Positions 7,659 to 16,117 are shown, counted from the stretch's first letter. The stretch: DNA of 32,282 nucleotides from Halovenus sp. (GCA_028275025.1 JAQCNM010000166.1:1-32282), one strand, 5' to 3'. The notes: generated by a model not told the origin, from the sequence alone. Made by a program: numbers and translations.

Positions 7659-9827
7659 TCAGTCTGTCTGTGACAGGTGGTGGACGCGGTGCTCGTCGAG
7701 CCTGGTCTCGTACCCCGGCGGGAGCACGAACGTCGTTGCGGCACCTTCGAGCACGGCCGGCCCGGTGAGTTCGTTGCCCGGTTGGAGCGCGTGCAGGTCG
7801 AGAATATCCGTATCGAGCCACTCCCCGTCCCAGTAGGACTCACGGGGCTGCTTGTAGGCACTCTCCGGCGGGTCGGGGCCGACCGGGGTCTCGGTCGGAA
7901 TCTCCGGTTTGACCACGTCGTGGACACCCCGAACAGACGCCTGCGTGACGGTGTGACCCAGTTCGGGCGACCGGGCCTCCTCGGAGTACTGCCGACGGTA
8001 GGCGTCCTCGAACGTGTCGAGCAGCTCTTCGAGCGTCTCTGGGCTGTCGGCCCGACTGACCGGCGACTCGATGTCGAGTGCGTTGAGCTGTCCTTGATAC
8101 TGGCCGAGGATGTTGTACTGGAACTCGATCTCCTCGCGCCCGACGTTGCTGTTGGTGAACTCGTCTCTCACCTTCTCCTCGAGTCGTGTCCAGATCTCGG
8201 TCAACTGCTCGCCGGCCGTCGACGCCGCCTCCGCTCTGGAGACGTCGGCGTCGATATCGATGTTCGTGGTCTGGTCGTAGCGGTACTCGAAGTCGGCGGC
8301 CCCACAGCCAAACGCGGAAAACGCCGCGGCCCACTCCGGGATGAGCACCTCGTCGAACCCGAGACCGCTCGTGTACCCGGCCGTGTGAACCGGACCACCG
8401 CCGCCGTAGGAGACACACTTGAAGTTCGACGGGGCGTACCCCTCGCCGGTCACGACCGATTCGAGGTCGTTCCGGAGCTTGTTCTCGAGGATGTCGACGA
8501 CGCCCTGTGCCGCCTCGTAGACACCCATCCCGAGCGGCTCGGCGACCTGCTCGCGGATCTCCGCCTCCGCGACGTTTCGGTCGATGGGCATGTCACCGCC
8601 GAGGAAGTTCTCGGGGTCGATCCAGCCCAGCGCGACGTGGCAGTCGGTGACTGTCACCGTCTCGACGTCGGTCTCGACGGCACTGACACCGACCTGGTCG
8701 CCGGCGCTCTCGGGACCGAGCTCTATCTTGTCGAACGTCGGGTTGACCCGGACGTAGCTCCCGGTTCCCGCCCCGACACTCTCCATGTTCACCATCGGCA
8801 ACGACAGCAACAGGCGGGCCATCTCCGGGTTGTAGTTGATGTCCCAGTCGTTGTCGATGATGATACCCATATCGAAGCTGGTCCCGCCGATGTCGGTACA
8901 GACGAGGTTCTCGTAGCCGAGCTCGTTGCCGAAGTAGTTCGCCCCGATCATCCCGCCGATCGGCCCGGAGACCAGTGTTCGTGCGAGCTCGTTCGCGTGG
9001 ATGTCGACCGTGCCACCGTGGCTGGCCATCACCCGCACACCGACGTCACCGCCGTTCTGGTCGACGGCCTCCTGAACGTTCGTCAGCTGCTTGCGCGAGG
9101 GCTCCGCGGCGAACGCCTCGGCAGCCAGCGTGTTCAGCCGGGGGAGCTCCTTCAGGGTCGGGTAGTACTCGCTCGAGAGCATCACCGTCGTGTCGGCGTC
9201 GCGCTCTGCGATGCGCTCCTCGGCGATTGCTCTCGCCCGCTGTTCGTGCTCCGCGTTCTGGTAGGCGTGCAGGAACATCACCGCGATGTGGTCTACACCC
9301 CGGTCGAGGAGCTCGTCGACCGACTCCCGGACGTCCGACTCGTAGATCGGAACCAACTCGTTTCCCTTTACATCGACACGCTCGCGCACGCCTCGAATCT
9401 GGTCGCGTGGGATCAGCGGCTCGGGGTGTCTGTGGGTGTTGACGTGTAGTCGGTCCGAGTACGAGAACCCGGTGTACGACTGGCGGCCCCGACCCATCCG
9501 GAGGGTGTCCTCCATCCCGCCGGTGATGAGGATACCCACGTCGACCTCGCTCTCGCGTTCCACCAACCGATTGAGCATCGCCGTTCCGGAGTACACTGTC
9601 GAGACGAGGTCCGGGAACCCGTCCTCGACGTCGAGCCTCCAGTCCTCCAAGGCGTCCTGTGAGGAGTTGAGAAAGCCACGTGACTCGTCGTCGGGTGTCG
9701 TCTTCGCCTTGCCGACGGTGAACTTTCCGTCTCGGTCGATGAGAAACGTGTCGGTCATCGTGCCGCCGGCGTCGATCGACAGTATCTCTGCGCTGTGGTC
9801 TGTCGGGTCTTGTTCCGAGCTCGCCAT
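7659..9827 (-). CDS. acxA: Acetone carboxylase beta subunit (HyuA-like ATPase)
   Basis: This 722-residue protein belongs to the hydantoinase A / oxoprolinase family, with the ASKHA-type nucleotide fold. It fits the acetone carboxylase beta subunit, which uses ATP to phosphorylate the substrates. The phosphate-1 motif IDAGGTMTD lies at about residues 18-26, followed by SGTAMLNRL and LITGGMEDTLRMGR. The phosphate-2 region is SGPIGGMIGA and VCTDIGGTSFDMG (about 287-321). Later blocks are YGGGGPVHTAGY and PEWAAAFSAFGCGAADF. The ATG at 9827 is preferred to two in-frame GTG codons at 9830 and 9833 because it gives the family-like MASSEQ start; no Shine-Dalgarno sequence is visible and it may be leaderless. 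It is first in the acxA-acxB-acxC order, the same order as in acetone-using bacteria. Confidence 0.88.
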   Translation of the reverse strand: MASSEQDPTDHSAEILSIDAGGTMTDTFLIDRDGKFTVGKAKTTPDDESRGFLNSSQDALEDWRLDVEDGFPDLVSTVYSGTAMLNRLVERESEVDVGILITGGMEDTLRMGRGRQSYTGFSYSDRLHVNTHRHPEPLIPRDQIRGVRERVDVKGNELVPIYESDVRESVDELLDRGVDHIAVMFLHAYQNAEHEQRARAIAEERIAERDADTTVMLSSEYYPTLKELPRLNTLAAEAFAAEPSRKQLTNVQEAVDQNGGDVGVRVMASHGGTVDIHANELARTLVSGPIGGMIGANYFGNELGYENLVCTDIGGTSFDMGIIIDNDWDINYNPEMARLLLSLPMVNMESVGAGTGSYVRVNPTFDKIELGPESAGDQVGVSAVETDVETVTVTDCHVALGWIDPENFLGGDMPIDRNVAEAEIREQVAEPLGMGVYEAAQGVVDILENKLRNDLESVVTGEGYAPSNFKCVSYGGGGPVHTAGYTSGLGFDEVLIPEWAAAFSAFGCGAADFEYRYDQTTNIDIDADVSRAEAASTAGEQLTEIWTRLEEKVRDEFTNSNVGREEIEFQYNILGQYQGQLNALDIESPVSRADSPETLEELLDTFEDAYRRQYSEEARSPELGHTVTQASVRGVHDVVKPEIPTETPVGPDPPESAYKQPRESYWDGEWLDTDILDLHALQPGNELTGPAVLEGAATTFVLPPGYETRLDEHRVHHLSQTD

Positions 9828-9850
9828 CACCACGTTCTTACCGTGGGGTT

Positions 9851-9921
9851 AGTTAGCTATTGTCACGAACTCACCAAACTGACCACGACGGGCCGGAACG
9901 GGCCACGACACACTGTGACAA
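9851..9921. promoter_or_regulatory. Candidate acxA promoter and flanking inverted repeat
   Basis: A weak TATA-like stretch (minus strand ATAGCTAACT, 9851-9860) is centred about 28 bases before the acxA ATG, compatible with a leaderless transcript. A 7-base inverted repeat, TTGTCAC at 9860-9866 and GTGACAA at 9915-9921, flanks the upstream region. Neither element is strong, and transcription could also read through from the kinase-like gene upstream. Confidence 0.3.
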
Positions 9922-9958
9922 ATGGTTCGTAGCTATATCCCGGGGCCGGCCAGCCCGT

Positions 9959-11407
9959 TCACACCGCGTCGTCGAGGTCCAGGCGTGGAATCTCGACCCG
10001 GAAACAGGTCGGCGACGACGTCTCGGTGTCCCCGCTGACCCCACAGGCCAGGTGGAGGATGTCCCCGCCGAGACTCCACAGGCTGAGACACGCCCGCGCG
10101 ATGTCGAGGTCCTGACCGTGTTTGAGTGCCGTCTCCCCGTTGCTCGTGATGAGCTCCGTGTCACCGGGGGAAAGCAGCGGACTCCGGGCGCTCAGGTACA
10201 GTTCGACGTGTCGTTTCCGCAGCCGGACGGTCAGATCGACCTGCGGTGCGGTCACGTGTGCGAGAACGCGCCGGAGTAGCCGCGAGACCGCGTTCTGGGC
10301 CTGCAACGGGACGGTCGCGTCCGTTTCCCCGACCTGAAGCTCGACCGCCGTACCGGTCGCCTCGGCGCCGACATCGGCTATCGCCGTGACCAGCGTCGAA
10401 ACCTCTGTGGGTGTCGTGTTCGGCTGTCTGATGCTCTGTCGCACCTGACTCGCGTGGTCACTCAACTCGGCCAACTCCCCGGCGGCGGCGGTGATACTGT
10501 CGGCAGCCTCCTGCTCGGACGACCCGACCTCTGCTTCCTCCGAGATGAGCGACGCGTACCCCTGGATGACACTGAGATTGTTCCGGAGGTTGTGCCGCAG
10601 GACACGGTGTGTCACGTCGAGATGCCGTCGCCGCCGTTTCCGGTCACTGATGTCGATACCCGACCCGATGAACCCCGTTATCTCACCCTCCTGGTACAGC
10701 GGACGGACGTAGAGTGCAACGTCGATACGCGAGCCGTTTTTCGCACGCTGAACAGTCTCGTAGTCGGTGATCCGTTCCCCGTCCAGTAGCCGCTCGACGA
10801 GCCTGTCGAGTTCGTTGTTGTCGACAAGCAAGGGGTACCGTTCGCCGACAACCTCCTTCGGACTGTAGCCGAACACGTCCTCGGCAGCCTGGTTCCACAG
10901 CTGGACACGGCCGTCCGTGTCGAGCACCGCAACCGGGAGTGGTGTCGAGTCGAGCAGTGTCTCCAACCGCACCGTCGCCTGTTCGAGCTGTTGCTCCTTT
11001 GCCACCCGCTCGCTGACGTCCCGGAAGACACCGAGCACGAACGTCTGGCCGTCGGCCTGGAGCCGCTGTGCGTTTATCTCGACCGGCTTTCGCTCGCCAC
11101 TCATCGTCTCCACGTGGAGACGGCTCCCGTCCGAGAGGTGGCTGACCCGTTCGCTCTCGAGTCCACGGCGAAACGCCTCCCTGTAGCGGTCGGCGTCGTC
11201 CTCCGGGTGCAACTGGAGGTGGTGTAGCCCGATGAGCTCCTGTGGCCGCGCGTCGAACAGACGTTCCGTGGCTTCGTTTGCTGCGACAACCTCACCCGAC
11301 CCGAACTCCGCGACCACGACGGCGTCGGGGATACTCTGCATAATCGTCTCCAGCGAGAGCTCTGGAGACTCCGAAATCGACGTCGAGGATATGATACGTT
11401 GAGACAC
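9959..11407 (-). CDS. PAS-PAS histidine-kinase-like sensor with degenerate ATPase domain
   Basis: This 482-residue soluble protein has two PAS domains (about 20-135 and 145-262), with SIPDAVVVAEFG and DSTPLPVAVLDTDG at their starts and FRDVSERV and GIDISDRKRR at their ends. A haloarchaeal H-box, RVLRHNLRNNLSVIQGYASL, follows with the phospho-acceptor His at about 272. The HATPase region looks eroded: the usual Asn-rich N-box is AVSRLLRRVLAH, the DxGxG G1 box is replaced by SARSPLLS, and no GLGL G2 box is seen. The GTG at 11407 is preferred over a longer GTG at 11551 because GGAGTGAT lies six bases upstream. It lies just upstream of acxA in the same direction, so it may sense signals for that operon, but ATP-dependent autophosphorylation is doubtful. 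Confidence 0.8.
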   Translation of the reverse strand: MSQRIISSTSISESPELSLETIMQSIPDAVVVAEFGSGEVVAANEATERLFDARPQELIGLHHLQLHPEDDADRYREAFRRGLESERVSHLSDGSRLHVETMSGERKPVEINAQRLQADGQTFVLGVFRDVSERVAKEQQLEQATVRLETLLDSTPLPVAVLDTDGRVQLWNQAAEDVFGYSPKEVVGERYPLLVDNNELDRLVERLLDGERITDYETVQRAKNGSRIDVALYVRPLYQEGEITGFIGSGIDISDRKRRRRHLDVTHRVLRHNLRNNLSVIQGYASLISEEAEVGSSEQEAADSITAAAGELAELSDHASQVRQSIRQPNTTPTEVSTLVTAIADVGAEATGTAVELQVGETDATVPLQAQNAVSRLLRRVLAHVTAPQVDLTVRLRKRHVELYLSARSPLLSPGDTELITSNGETALKHGQDLDIARACLSLWSLGGDILHLACGVSGDTETSSPTCFRVEIPRLDLDDAV

Positions 11408-11560
11408 GACTCTATCACTCCGTGCATTCGTTTGTGCCGCGAGACGCCTTAGGTACCGGACTAACAGGTTAGGCACACTCCGACAGCACAGCCACGAGTA
11501 CAGGTAACTGAGACTGATACGATAGGCAGAAACCGGGCCCGTGACAGACACCGACGGTAG

Positions 11561-12043
11561 CTACTCCTGTGTCGACAGTGAGCGGTCCGTGGACGGTTCC
11601 GCCTGTGTCCGGCGGCGGAACGCCTCGACAGTCCGGAGTGCGAACACGTACCCGACAGCCGCGAACAGTGTCGCCAGGAGCAGGTTGCCGAGCCAGAGCC
11701 GGGCGAGCACGTCGACACCCATCGACGCGGAGACACTCGTGAACGAGGCGTCCGGCACCGGACCGAGCAGGAGCTGACCCAGCGAGTAACTGGCCGCGTA
11801 CACGCCCCACTTCACGACGGGGTTGAGCACCAGCACCGACGCGAACATGGCGATCTTGCTCACGCGTGAGAGAACGGCGAGACCGAGAAACACCAACAGT
11901 CCAGTGCCGAGTGTCGGCAGGGCGGTCACGAACACCCCGATACTGAAGCTGACAGCAACCTCACGTGGGGTGTGTGTCTCGACAAACGCCTGCACGAGGC
12001 GTTTGTTGACCCGTTCCCGAACACGTCTTAAACGGTGGCCCAT
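11561..12043 (-). CDS. DUF2062 family membrane protein
   Basis: This 160-residue protein has a basic N-terminus (MGHRLRRVRERVNKRLVQAF) and then hydrophobic stretches, EVAVSFSIGVFVTALPTLG with GLLVFLGLAVLSRVSK, a loop with NPVVKWGVYAASY, and a last segment LWLGNLLLATLFAAVGYVFA, before a polar tail. This pattern, with the Pro-Thr-x-G-x-G-type turn and the conserved N-P, matches the DUF2062 family. Its function is not established. The ATG at 12043 lies 29 bases beyond the phosphoesterase stop, so the two genes are probably co-transcribed. An in-frame TTG at 12076 is a less likely start. Confidence 0.75.
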   Translation of the reverse strand: MGHRLRRVRERVNKRLVQAFVETHTPREVAVSFSIGVFVTALPTLGTGLLVFLGLAVLSRVSKIAMFASVLVLNPVVKWGVYAASYSLGQLLLGPVPDASFTSVSASMGVDVLARLWLGNLLLATLFAAVGYVFALRTVEAFRRRTQAEPSTDRSLSTQE

Positions 12044-12072
12044 CTCCACTGTTAGGTAGGACGCGACAGTAA

Positions 12073-13005
12073 TCAATGCTTTTCTGTGGGCTGTGCGGCC
12101 GGGATCCCATCGTGGTCGGTGTCACTCACGACACGCTCGATTGCCTCTCCTCGGAGTTCGTCCTCGATGGCGAACTCGTAGGCCTCACGGACACCCTCCG
12201 GCCCGGCCAGCGGGACCAGCGAGACGGTGGTGCCCTCGGGGTCGGTCTCGATCAGCAGGTACGACGGGGGAAACGACGCCGTGCTCGGCGCACCGACGAC
12301 GAACAGGCCGCGGTATCTCGTCACGAACGGCCAGTGGAGGTGGCCCGAGACCACGAGTTCGACCCCGGCCGCGGTGAGTGCGTCGGCAACAGCCGCGGGC
12401 TGTCTGATACGGTGGGTCGACCGACCCACGAGCCCGCGAAACGACTCGGGGAGCGGGGCAACCGGGTGGTGGAGAACCGCGACCGTCGGCTGTTCGGCGA
12501 GGCTGTCGGCCTCCGCCCGGAGTGTGTCCGGGTCGACCCGGCCGTGTATCCGGCCGGGCACCGTGCTGTCCAGCCCGAGAACCGACAGGCCGCCGACGGT
12601 TGTCCCCACGGGGTACCCCTCGTGACCGTACCGGCTGGCGACCTCGTCGGGTGCGGGTGGCTCACCCCTGGACGGGCCGACGTCGTGGTTGCCCGGTAAC
12701 ACGACCTGTGGGGACGTGGCGGCACCGAGCAATCGGTCGGCGAGTCTGTACTCGGCGTCGGTGCCGTCGGCCGTGAGGTCACCCGCGACAACGACCCCGT
12801 CGACCCCGAGTCTGCGTGTGTCGCCGACCGCGGTGCGGAGCCGTTGTTTCGTCCGGTGGAGCATCTTCAGTGTCCCGTGGCCGGTCTCGGTCAGGTGGGC
12901 GTCGGAGACGACTGCCAGTCGGCTCACCGGGCCGGTCGGTTCGTCGAACCGTGCCAACTGTCTCGTGGCGACCTGCCCGGGTCGGTTACGCGTCACGGTC
13001 TCCAT
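12073..13005 (-). CDS. Calcineurin-like metallophosphoesterase
   Basis: This 310-residue cytoplasmic protein shows the ordered metal-binding motifs of the calcineurin-like phosphoesterase fold: VVSDAHL (D35, H37), VVAGDLTADG (D76), LPGNHDVG (N106, H107), VLHHPVAP and SGHLHWPF. It should be a dinuclear-metal phosphodiesterase or phosphatase, with an unknown substrate; 3',5'-cyclic nucleotide phosphodiesterase-like and UDP-sugar hydrolase-like members share this architecture. The ATG at 13005 is preferred over the GTG at 13026, because the TATA box at 13041-13047 would start transcription downstream of that GTG. It probably forms a two-gene unit with the DUF2062 gene and is divergent from the ribosomal operon. 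Confidence 0.85.
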   Translation of the reverse strand: METVTRNRPGQVATRQLARFDEPTGPVSRLAVVSDAHLTETGHGTLKMLHRTKQRLRTAVGDTRRLGVDGVVVAGDLTADGTDAEYRLADRLLGAATSPQVVLPGNHDVGPSRGEPPAPDEVASRYGHEGYPVGTTVGGLSVLGLDSTVPGRIHGRVDPDTLRAEADSLAEQPTVAVLHHPVAPLPESFRGLVGRSTHRIRQPAAVADALTAAGVELVVSGHLHWPFVTRYRGLFVVGAPSTASFPPSYLLIETDPEGTTVSLVPLAGPEGVREAYEFAIEDELRGEAIERVVSDTDHDGIPAAQPTEKH

Positions 13006-13040
13006 CGGGTGAAACGTCTGACTCACGACGTATGAAGCTG

Positions 13041-13047
13041 TATATGA
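13041..13047 (-). promoter_or_regulatory. TATA box of the phosphoesterase gene
   Basis: The minus strand reads TCATATA, centred about 39 bases before the ATG at 13005. Transcription would start near 13018. This argues against the upstream GTG at 13026 as the translation start. Confidence 0.5.
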
Positions 13048-13192
13048 GAGGTTCGGACAGTTCCGGTAGAAACCCCAGCCGTCTGTGCTGCTCCGGAGCC
13101 GTACAGAGCCGTACGGACTGTCTCGGTGACCCCCGAGCGAAGCCCGCCTCGTCTGTGTGGGGGTCGGTTACACCGCGAACACGAAACGGGAT

Positions 13193-13200
13193 GTTTTTAG
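13193..13200 (+). promoter_or_regulatory. Promoter of the SPOUT-L3 ribosomal operon
   Basis: GTTTTTAG at this position is preceded by a purine-rich CGAAACGG (BRE-like) at 13182-13189. It is the only strong AT-rich element between the divergent phosphoesterase gene and the SPOUT methyltransferase. Transcription should begin near 13224, leaving a leader of about 34 bases before the ATG at 13258. Confidence 0.6.
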
Positions 13201-13257
13201 GCCTGGCAAGAGGAGTAATCGGCACAGTCTAGTGGCGCGACGTGGAAGCGTTACGGC

Positions 13258-14106
13258 ATGACAGTCAGCGTGCTCGTGCCGTCGTCACTCGTCCGGGAGG
13301 CAGACAAACGCGAGGCAACTCGCAAACTTGGGACCGTGGCCCGCGCGGCCACGGTCTTTCGGGTGGACCGACTGACGGTCTACCCGGACCCCGCGGGCGA
13401 GCGGAAACACGACGACGGGTTCGTCGCAACCGTGCTGCGGTACGCCGCGACGCCACCCGCCCTCCGAAAGGAGGTGTGGGGCGAGCGGGACGAACTGGAG
13501 TACGTCGGTGTGATGCCGCCGCTCCGCGTGCGCTCACAGACCGGCTCCGGACCGAAGCGTTCGGGGTCGTCAAGACAGGGAATCGTGACCGAGGTCGGAG
13601 CTGATGGCCGCGTTCGGGTCAATTGCGGACTGCAACACCCGGTCTCGCTCCCGGTGCCGCCCGGTATGGCGACACCCGAGGAGGGGGAGCGTGTTACCGT
13701 CAGCATCTCTTCGCGAGAGCCGGTCCGGGCGAAGCTCGTCGACGAGCCCACACCGGGCTATGTCGTCGACGTCACGGACCTCGATAGGGCACTCGCCCGC
13801 GAGAACACGGGGCTCACCATCGCCTCCTCGCGGCACGGCGAGCGCCTGCAGTCGGGTGGTCTCGACAGTCTCGCGACGGCGTGTCGAGAGGCTGGAGACG
13901 GTCGGCTGTCGTACACGGTCGCGTTCGGGGCGCCCGAGCGTGGCCTCCCCACAATCCACGGGCTCGACCCGGATGGGGTTCGCGAGGGCCGCCGGACAGG
14001 CGGATTCGACCGCTGGGTAAACACGGTTCCGAACCAAGGCAGCGAGGTGGTGCGAACCGAGGAGGCGATGTTCGCAACCCTCGGCTGTCTAAACCTGATG
14101 AACTGA
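13258..14106 (+). CDS. SPOUT-superfamily RNA methyltransferase (DUF171/SPOUT1-like)
   Basis: This 282-residue protein matches the SPOUT methyltransferase family with an inserted OB-like domain that archaea commonly encode just before L3 (relatives of eukaryotic SPOUT1/C9orf114). The N-terminal alpha/beta segment starts MTVSVLVPSSLVREA. A small beta-barrel insertion spans about 97-165 (GIVTEVGADGRVRVNCGL onward). The C-terminal trefoil-knot region contains YTVAFGAPERGLPTI and DRWVNTVPNQGSEVVRTEEA, which form the S-adenosylmethionine and dimer site in the family. The RNA target is not known from sequence. It is the first gene of the ribosomal operon, four bases before L3, suggesting a role in ribosome biogenesis. 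Confidence 0.85.
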   Translation: MTVSVLVPSSLVREADKREATRKLGTVARAATVFRVDRLTVYPDPAGERKHDDGFVATVLRYAATPPALRKEVWGERDELEYVGVMPPLRVRSQTGSGPKRSGSSRQGIVTEVGADGRVRVNCGLQHPVSLPVPPGMATPEEGERVTVSISSREPVRAKLVDEPTPGYVVDVTDLDRALARENTGLTIASSRHGERLQSGGLDSLATACREAGDGRLSYTVAFGAPERGLPTIHGLDPDGVREGRRTGGFDRWVNTVPNQGSEVVRTEEAMFATLGCLNLMN

Positions 14107-14110
14107 AACA

Positions 14111-15118
14111 ATGCCACAACCAGAACGACCACGCAAAGGCTCGATGGGCTTCAGCCCGCGGAGCCGCGCGTCCGACGAGACGCCACGTTTCGGCAGTTGG
14201 CCAGACGACCAGGGCCAGCCCGCGCCGCAAGGGTTCGCCGGCTACAAGGCCGGTATGACCCACGTGACGATGATAAACGACCAGCCGGAGTCGCCCCGTC
14301 AGGGGATGGAGGAGACCGTGCCGGTTACTGTCGTCGAGACGCCGCCGGTTCGCGTGGTGGCACTTCGAGCCTACGAGGAGACACCGTACGGGATGCGACC
14401 GCTGACCGAGGTCTGGACGGACGAGTTCCACCCGGATCTCGAGCGGGCACTCGACCTGCCCGCGGAGCCGGAGGCGGCCGCTACAGCACAGCTCAGAGAC
14501 GCACTCGACAGCGGAGCGCTCGCGGACGTGCACGCTATCACGCACACCCTGCCGGGCGAACTCGAGGGCGTCCCGAAGAACCGACCGGACGTGATGGAGA
14601 ACCGCATCGGCGGGGGCTCGCTCGGGGACCGTGTCGAGCGCGGTATCGACCTGCTCGACGCGGGGCAGTACAGCATGACCGACGTGTTCCGCGCCGGCGA
14701 GTACTCCGACGTCGCCGGTATCACGACCGGCAAGGGCACCCAGGGGCCGGTGAAACGCTGGGGCGTCCAGAAGCGAAAGGGCAAACACGCCCGCCAGGGC
14801 TGGCGACGCCGCATCGGTAACCTCGGCCCGTGGAACCCCTCGCGGGTTCGGTCGACGGTTCCCCAGCAAGGACAGACCGGCTACCACCAGCGAACAGAGC
14901 TCAACAAGCGCCTCGTCACCATCGAGGACGACGGGTTCGAGGTCGACGGCGGCCTCATCGAGTACGGCAACGTGCCCGGGGCCTACACGCTGGTGAAAGG
15001 GTCGGTGCCCGGCCCGAAACAGCGGCTCGTGCGTCTGCGACCCGCGGTGCGACCAAACGACCAGCCGCGGCTCGACCCCGAGGTGCGGTACGTCTCGACG
15101 GAATCGAGTCAGGGGTAA
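14111..15118 (+). CDS. rpl3: 50S ribosomal protein L3
   Basis: L3 binds 23S rRNA early in assembly and reaches the peptidyl transferase centre through a central loop. The 335-residue protein is close in length to haloarchaeal L3 (about 338). It has the archaeal N-terminal arm (MPQPERPRKGSMGFSPRSRA), then GFAGYKAGMTHV, the GITTGKGTQGPVKRWGV block (about 200-217), ARQGWRRRIGNLGPWNPSRV and QQGQTGYHQRTELNKR. It starts four bases after the SPOUT gene stop and is followed three bases later by L4. Confidence 0.97.
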   Translation: MPQPERPRKGSMGFSPRSRASDETPRFGSWPDDQGQPAPQGFAGYKAGMTHVTMINDQPESPRQGMEETVPVTVVETPPVRVVALRAYEETPYGMRPLTEVWTDEFHPDLERALDLPAEPEAAATAQLRDALDSGALADVHAITHTLPGELEGVPKNRPDVMENRIGGGSLGDRVERGIDLLDAGQYSMTDVFRAGEYSDVAGITTGKGTQGPVKRWGVQKRKGKHARQGWRRRIGNLGPWNPSRVRSTVPQQGQTGYHQRTELNKRLVTIEDDGFEVDGGLIEYGNVPGAYTLVKGSVPGPKQRLVRLRPAVRPNDQPRLDPEVRYVSTESSQG

Positions 15119-15121
15119 ACA

Positions 15122-15865
15122 ATGCAGGCCACAGTACACACACTCGACGGCGAACGCGACGGCGAACTGGAGCTGCCGGACGTGTTCGAGACACCGTTCC
15201 GACCGGACATCATCCGGCGGGCGGTGCAGGCGGCACAGGCGAACAGAAAGCAAGACTACGGCTCCGACGAGTACGCCGGCCTCCGAACGCCGGCGGAGTC
15301 GTTCGGAAGCGGGCGCGGCCAGGCACACGTTCCTCGCGAGGGTGGCCAGGCCCGGCGTGTTCCGCAGACAGTCGGTGGTCGGCCGGCACACCCGCCGAAA
15401 GCCGAAAAGGACCGCTCGCTCGACATAAACGACAAGGAACGAAAAAAGGCGATCCGGTCGGCGATTGCGGCGACCGCCGACCCGGAACTGGTTGCCGAGC
15501 GCGGCCACGCGTTCGACGACGACCTCGAACTGCCACTGGTCGTCACGGACGCGTTCGAGGAGCTGAAAAAGACACAGGCGGTCGTCGACGTGCTGGAGGC
15601 AGTCGGTGTCCAGGCGGACATCGAACGGGCCGACGAGCGGACTGTCCGGGGCGGGCAGGGAACGACCCGGGGCCGGAAGTACCGGCGGCCGACGTCGATC
15701 CTGTTCGTCACCAGCGAGACGCCCTCCAGGGCGGCCCGCAATCTCGCGGGTGTGGACGTGACCACAGCCACCGAGGTCGATGCCGAGGCGCTCGCGCCGG
15801 GCACCCACCCCGGTCGACTGACGGTGTGGACCGAGTCGTCTATCGAGGAGGTACACGACCGATGA
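15122..15865 (+). CDS. rpl4: 50S ribosomal protein L4 (L4e/L1e type)
   Basis: L4 contributes an extended loop to the wall of the nascent-chain exit tunnel. The 247-residue protein matches the archaeal form. The tunnel loop region is RTPAESFGSGRGQAHVPREG (about 55-75), followed by RRVPQTVGGRPAHPPKAEKD and the globular domain DKERKKAIRSAIAATAD. GRKYRRPTSILFV and an acidic C-terminus complete it. The stop overlaps the L23 start (ATGA). Bacterial L4 autoregulates its operon; nothing here shows whether this one does. Confidence 0.97.
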   Translation: MQATVHTLDGERDGELELPDVFETPFRPDIIRRAVQAAQANRKQDYGSDEYAGLRTPAESFGSGRGQAHVPREGGQARRVPQTVGGRPAHPPKAEKDRSLDINDKERKKAIRSAIAATADPELVAERGHAFDDDLELPLVVTDAFEELKKTQAVVDVLEAVGVQADIERADERTVRGGQGTTRGRKYRRPTSILFVTSETPSRAARNLAGVDVTTATEVDAEALAPGTHPGRLTVWTESSIEEVHDR

Positions 15866-16116
15866 CAGAACACATCAAGTACCCGCGTGTCACCGAGAAG
15901 ACGGTCGACAAGATGGACTTCGAGAACAAGCTCGTGTTCATCTGTCACACAGACGCCGGAAAGAGAGACATCGCCGCGGAGATAGAGCGGCGCTACGACG
16001 TTGCCGTGGAAGGTGTCTCGGCGATGGTGACCCCGCGGGGGGAGAAAAAGGCCGAAGTACAGCTCTCGGACGACCACGACGCACAGGAGATAGCCTCCAG
16101 AATCGGGGTGTTCTGA
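15862..16116 (+). CDS. rpl23: 50S ribosomal protein L23
   Basis: L23 sits at the tunnel exit and is a docking point for SRP and the translocon. The 84-residue protein begins MTEHIKYPRVTEKTVDKMD and contains NKLVFICHTDAGKRDIAAEI and the short beta segment YDVAVEGVSAMVTPRGEKKA, all typical of archaeal L23. The ATG overlaps the L4 stop by four bases, and the L2 ATG follows its stop after one base. Confidence 0.97.
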   Translation: MTEHIKYPRVTEKTVDKMDFENKLVFICHTDAGKRDIAAEIERRYDVAVEGVSAMVTPRGEKKAEVQLSDDHDAQEIASRIGVF

Positions 16117-16117
16117 G

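Noticed and set aside
7677-9449. Plus-strand open frame of about 590 codons
   Set aside because: It lies antisense to the acxA gene and has no family motif. Frames this long are expected opposite acidic haloarchaeal genes.
4983-9827. N-methylhydantoinase or 5-oxoprolinase operon
   Set aside because: Both large subunits belong to the same superfamily, but the adjacent zinc-type gamma subunit and the manganese-ligand spacing point to acetone carboxylase.
11408-11551. N-terminal extension of the PAS sensor from the GTG at 11551
   Set aside because: The added 48 residues show no domain, and the GTG at 11407 has a well-placed GGAGTGAT six bases upstream.
13814-15856. Minus-strand open frame of about 680 codons
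   Set aside because: It is antisense to the SPOUT, L3 and L4 genes, which are certain, and has no domain-like features.
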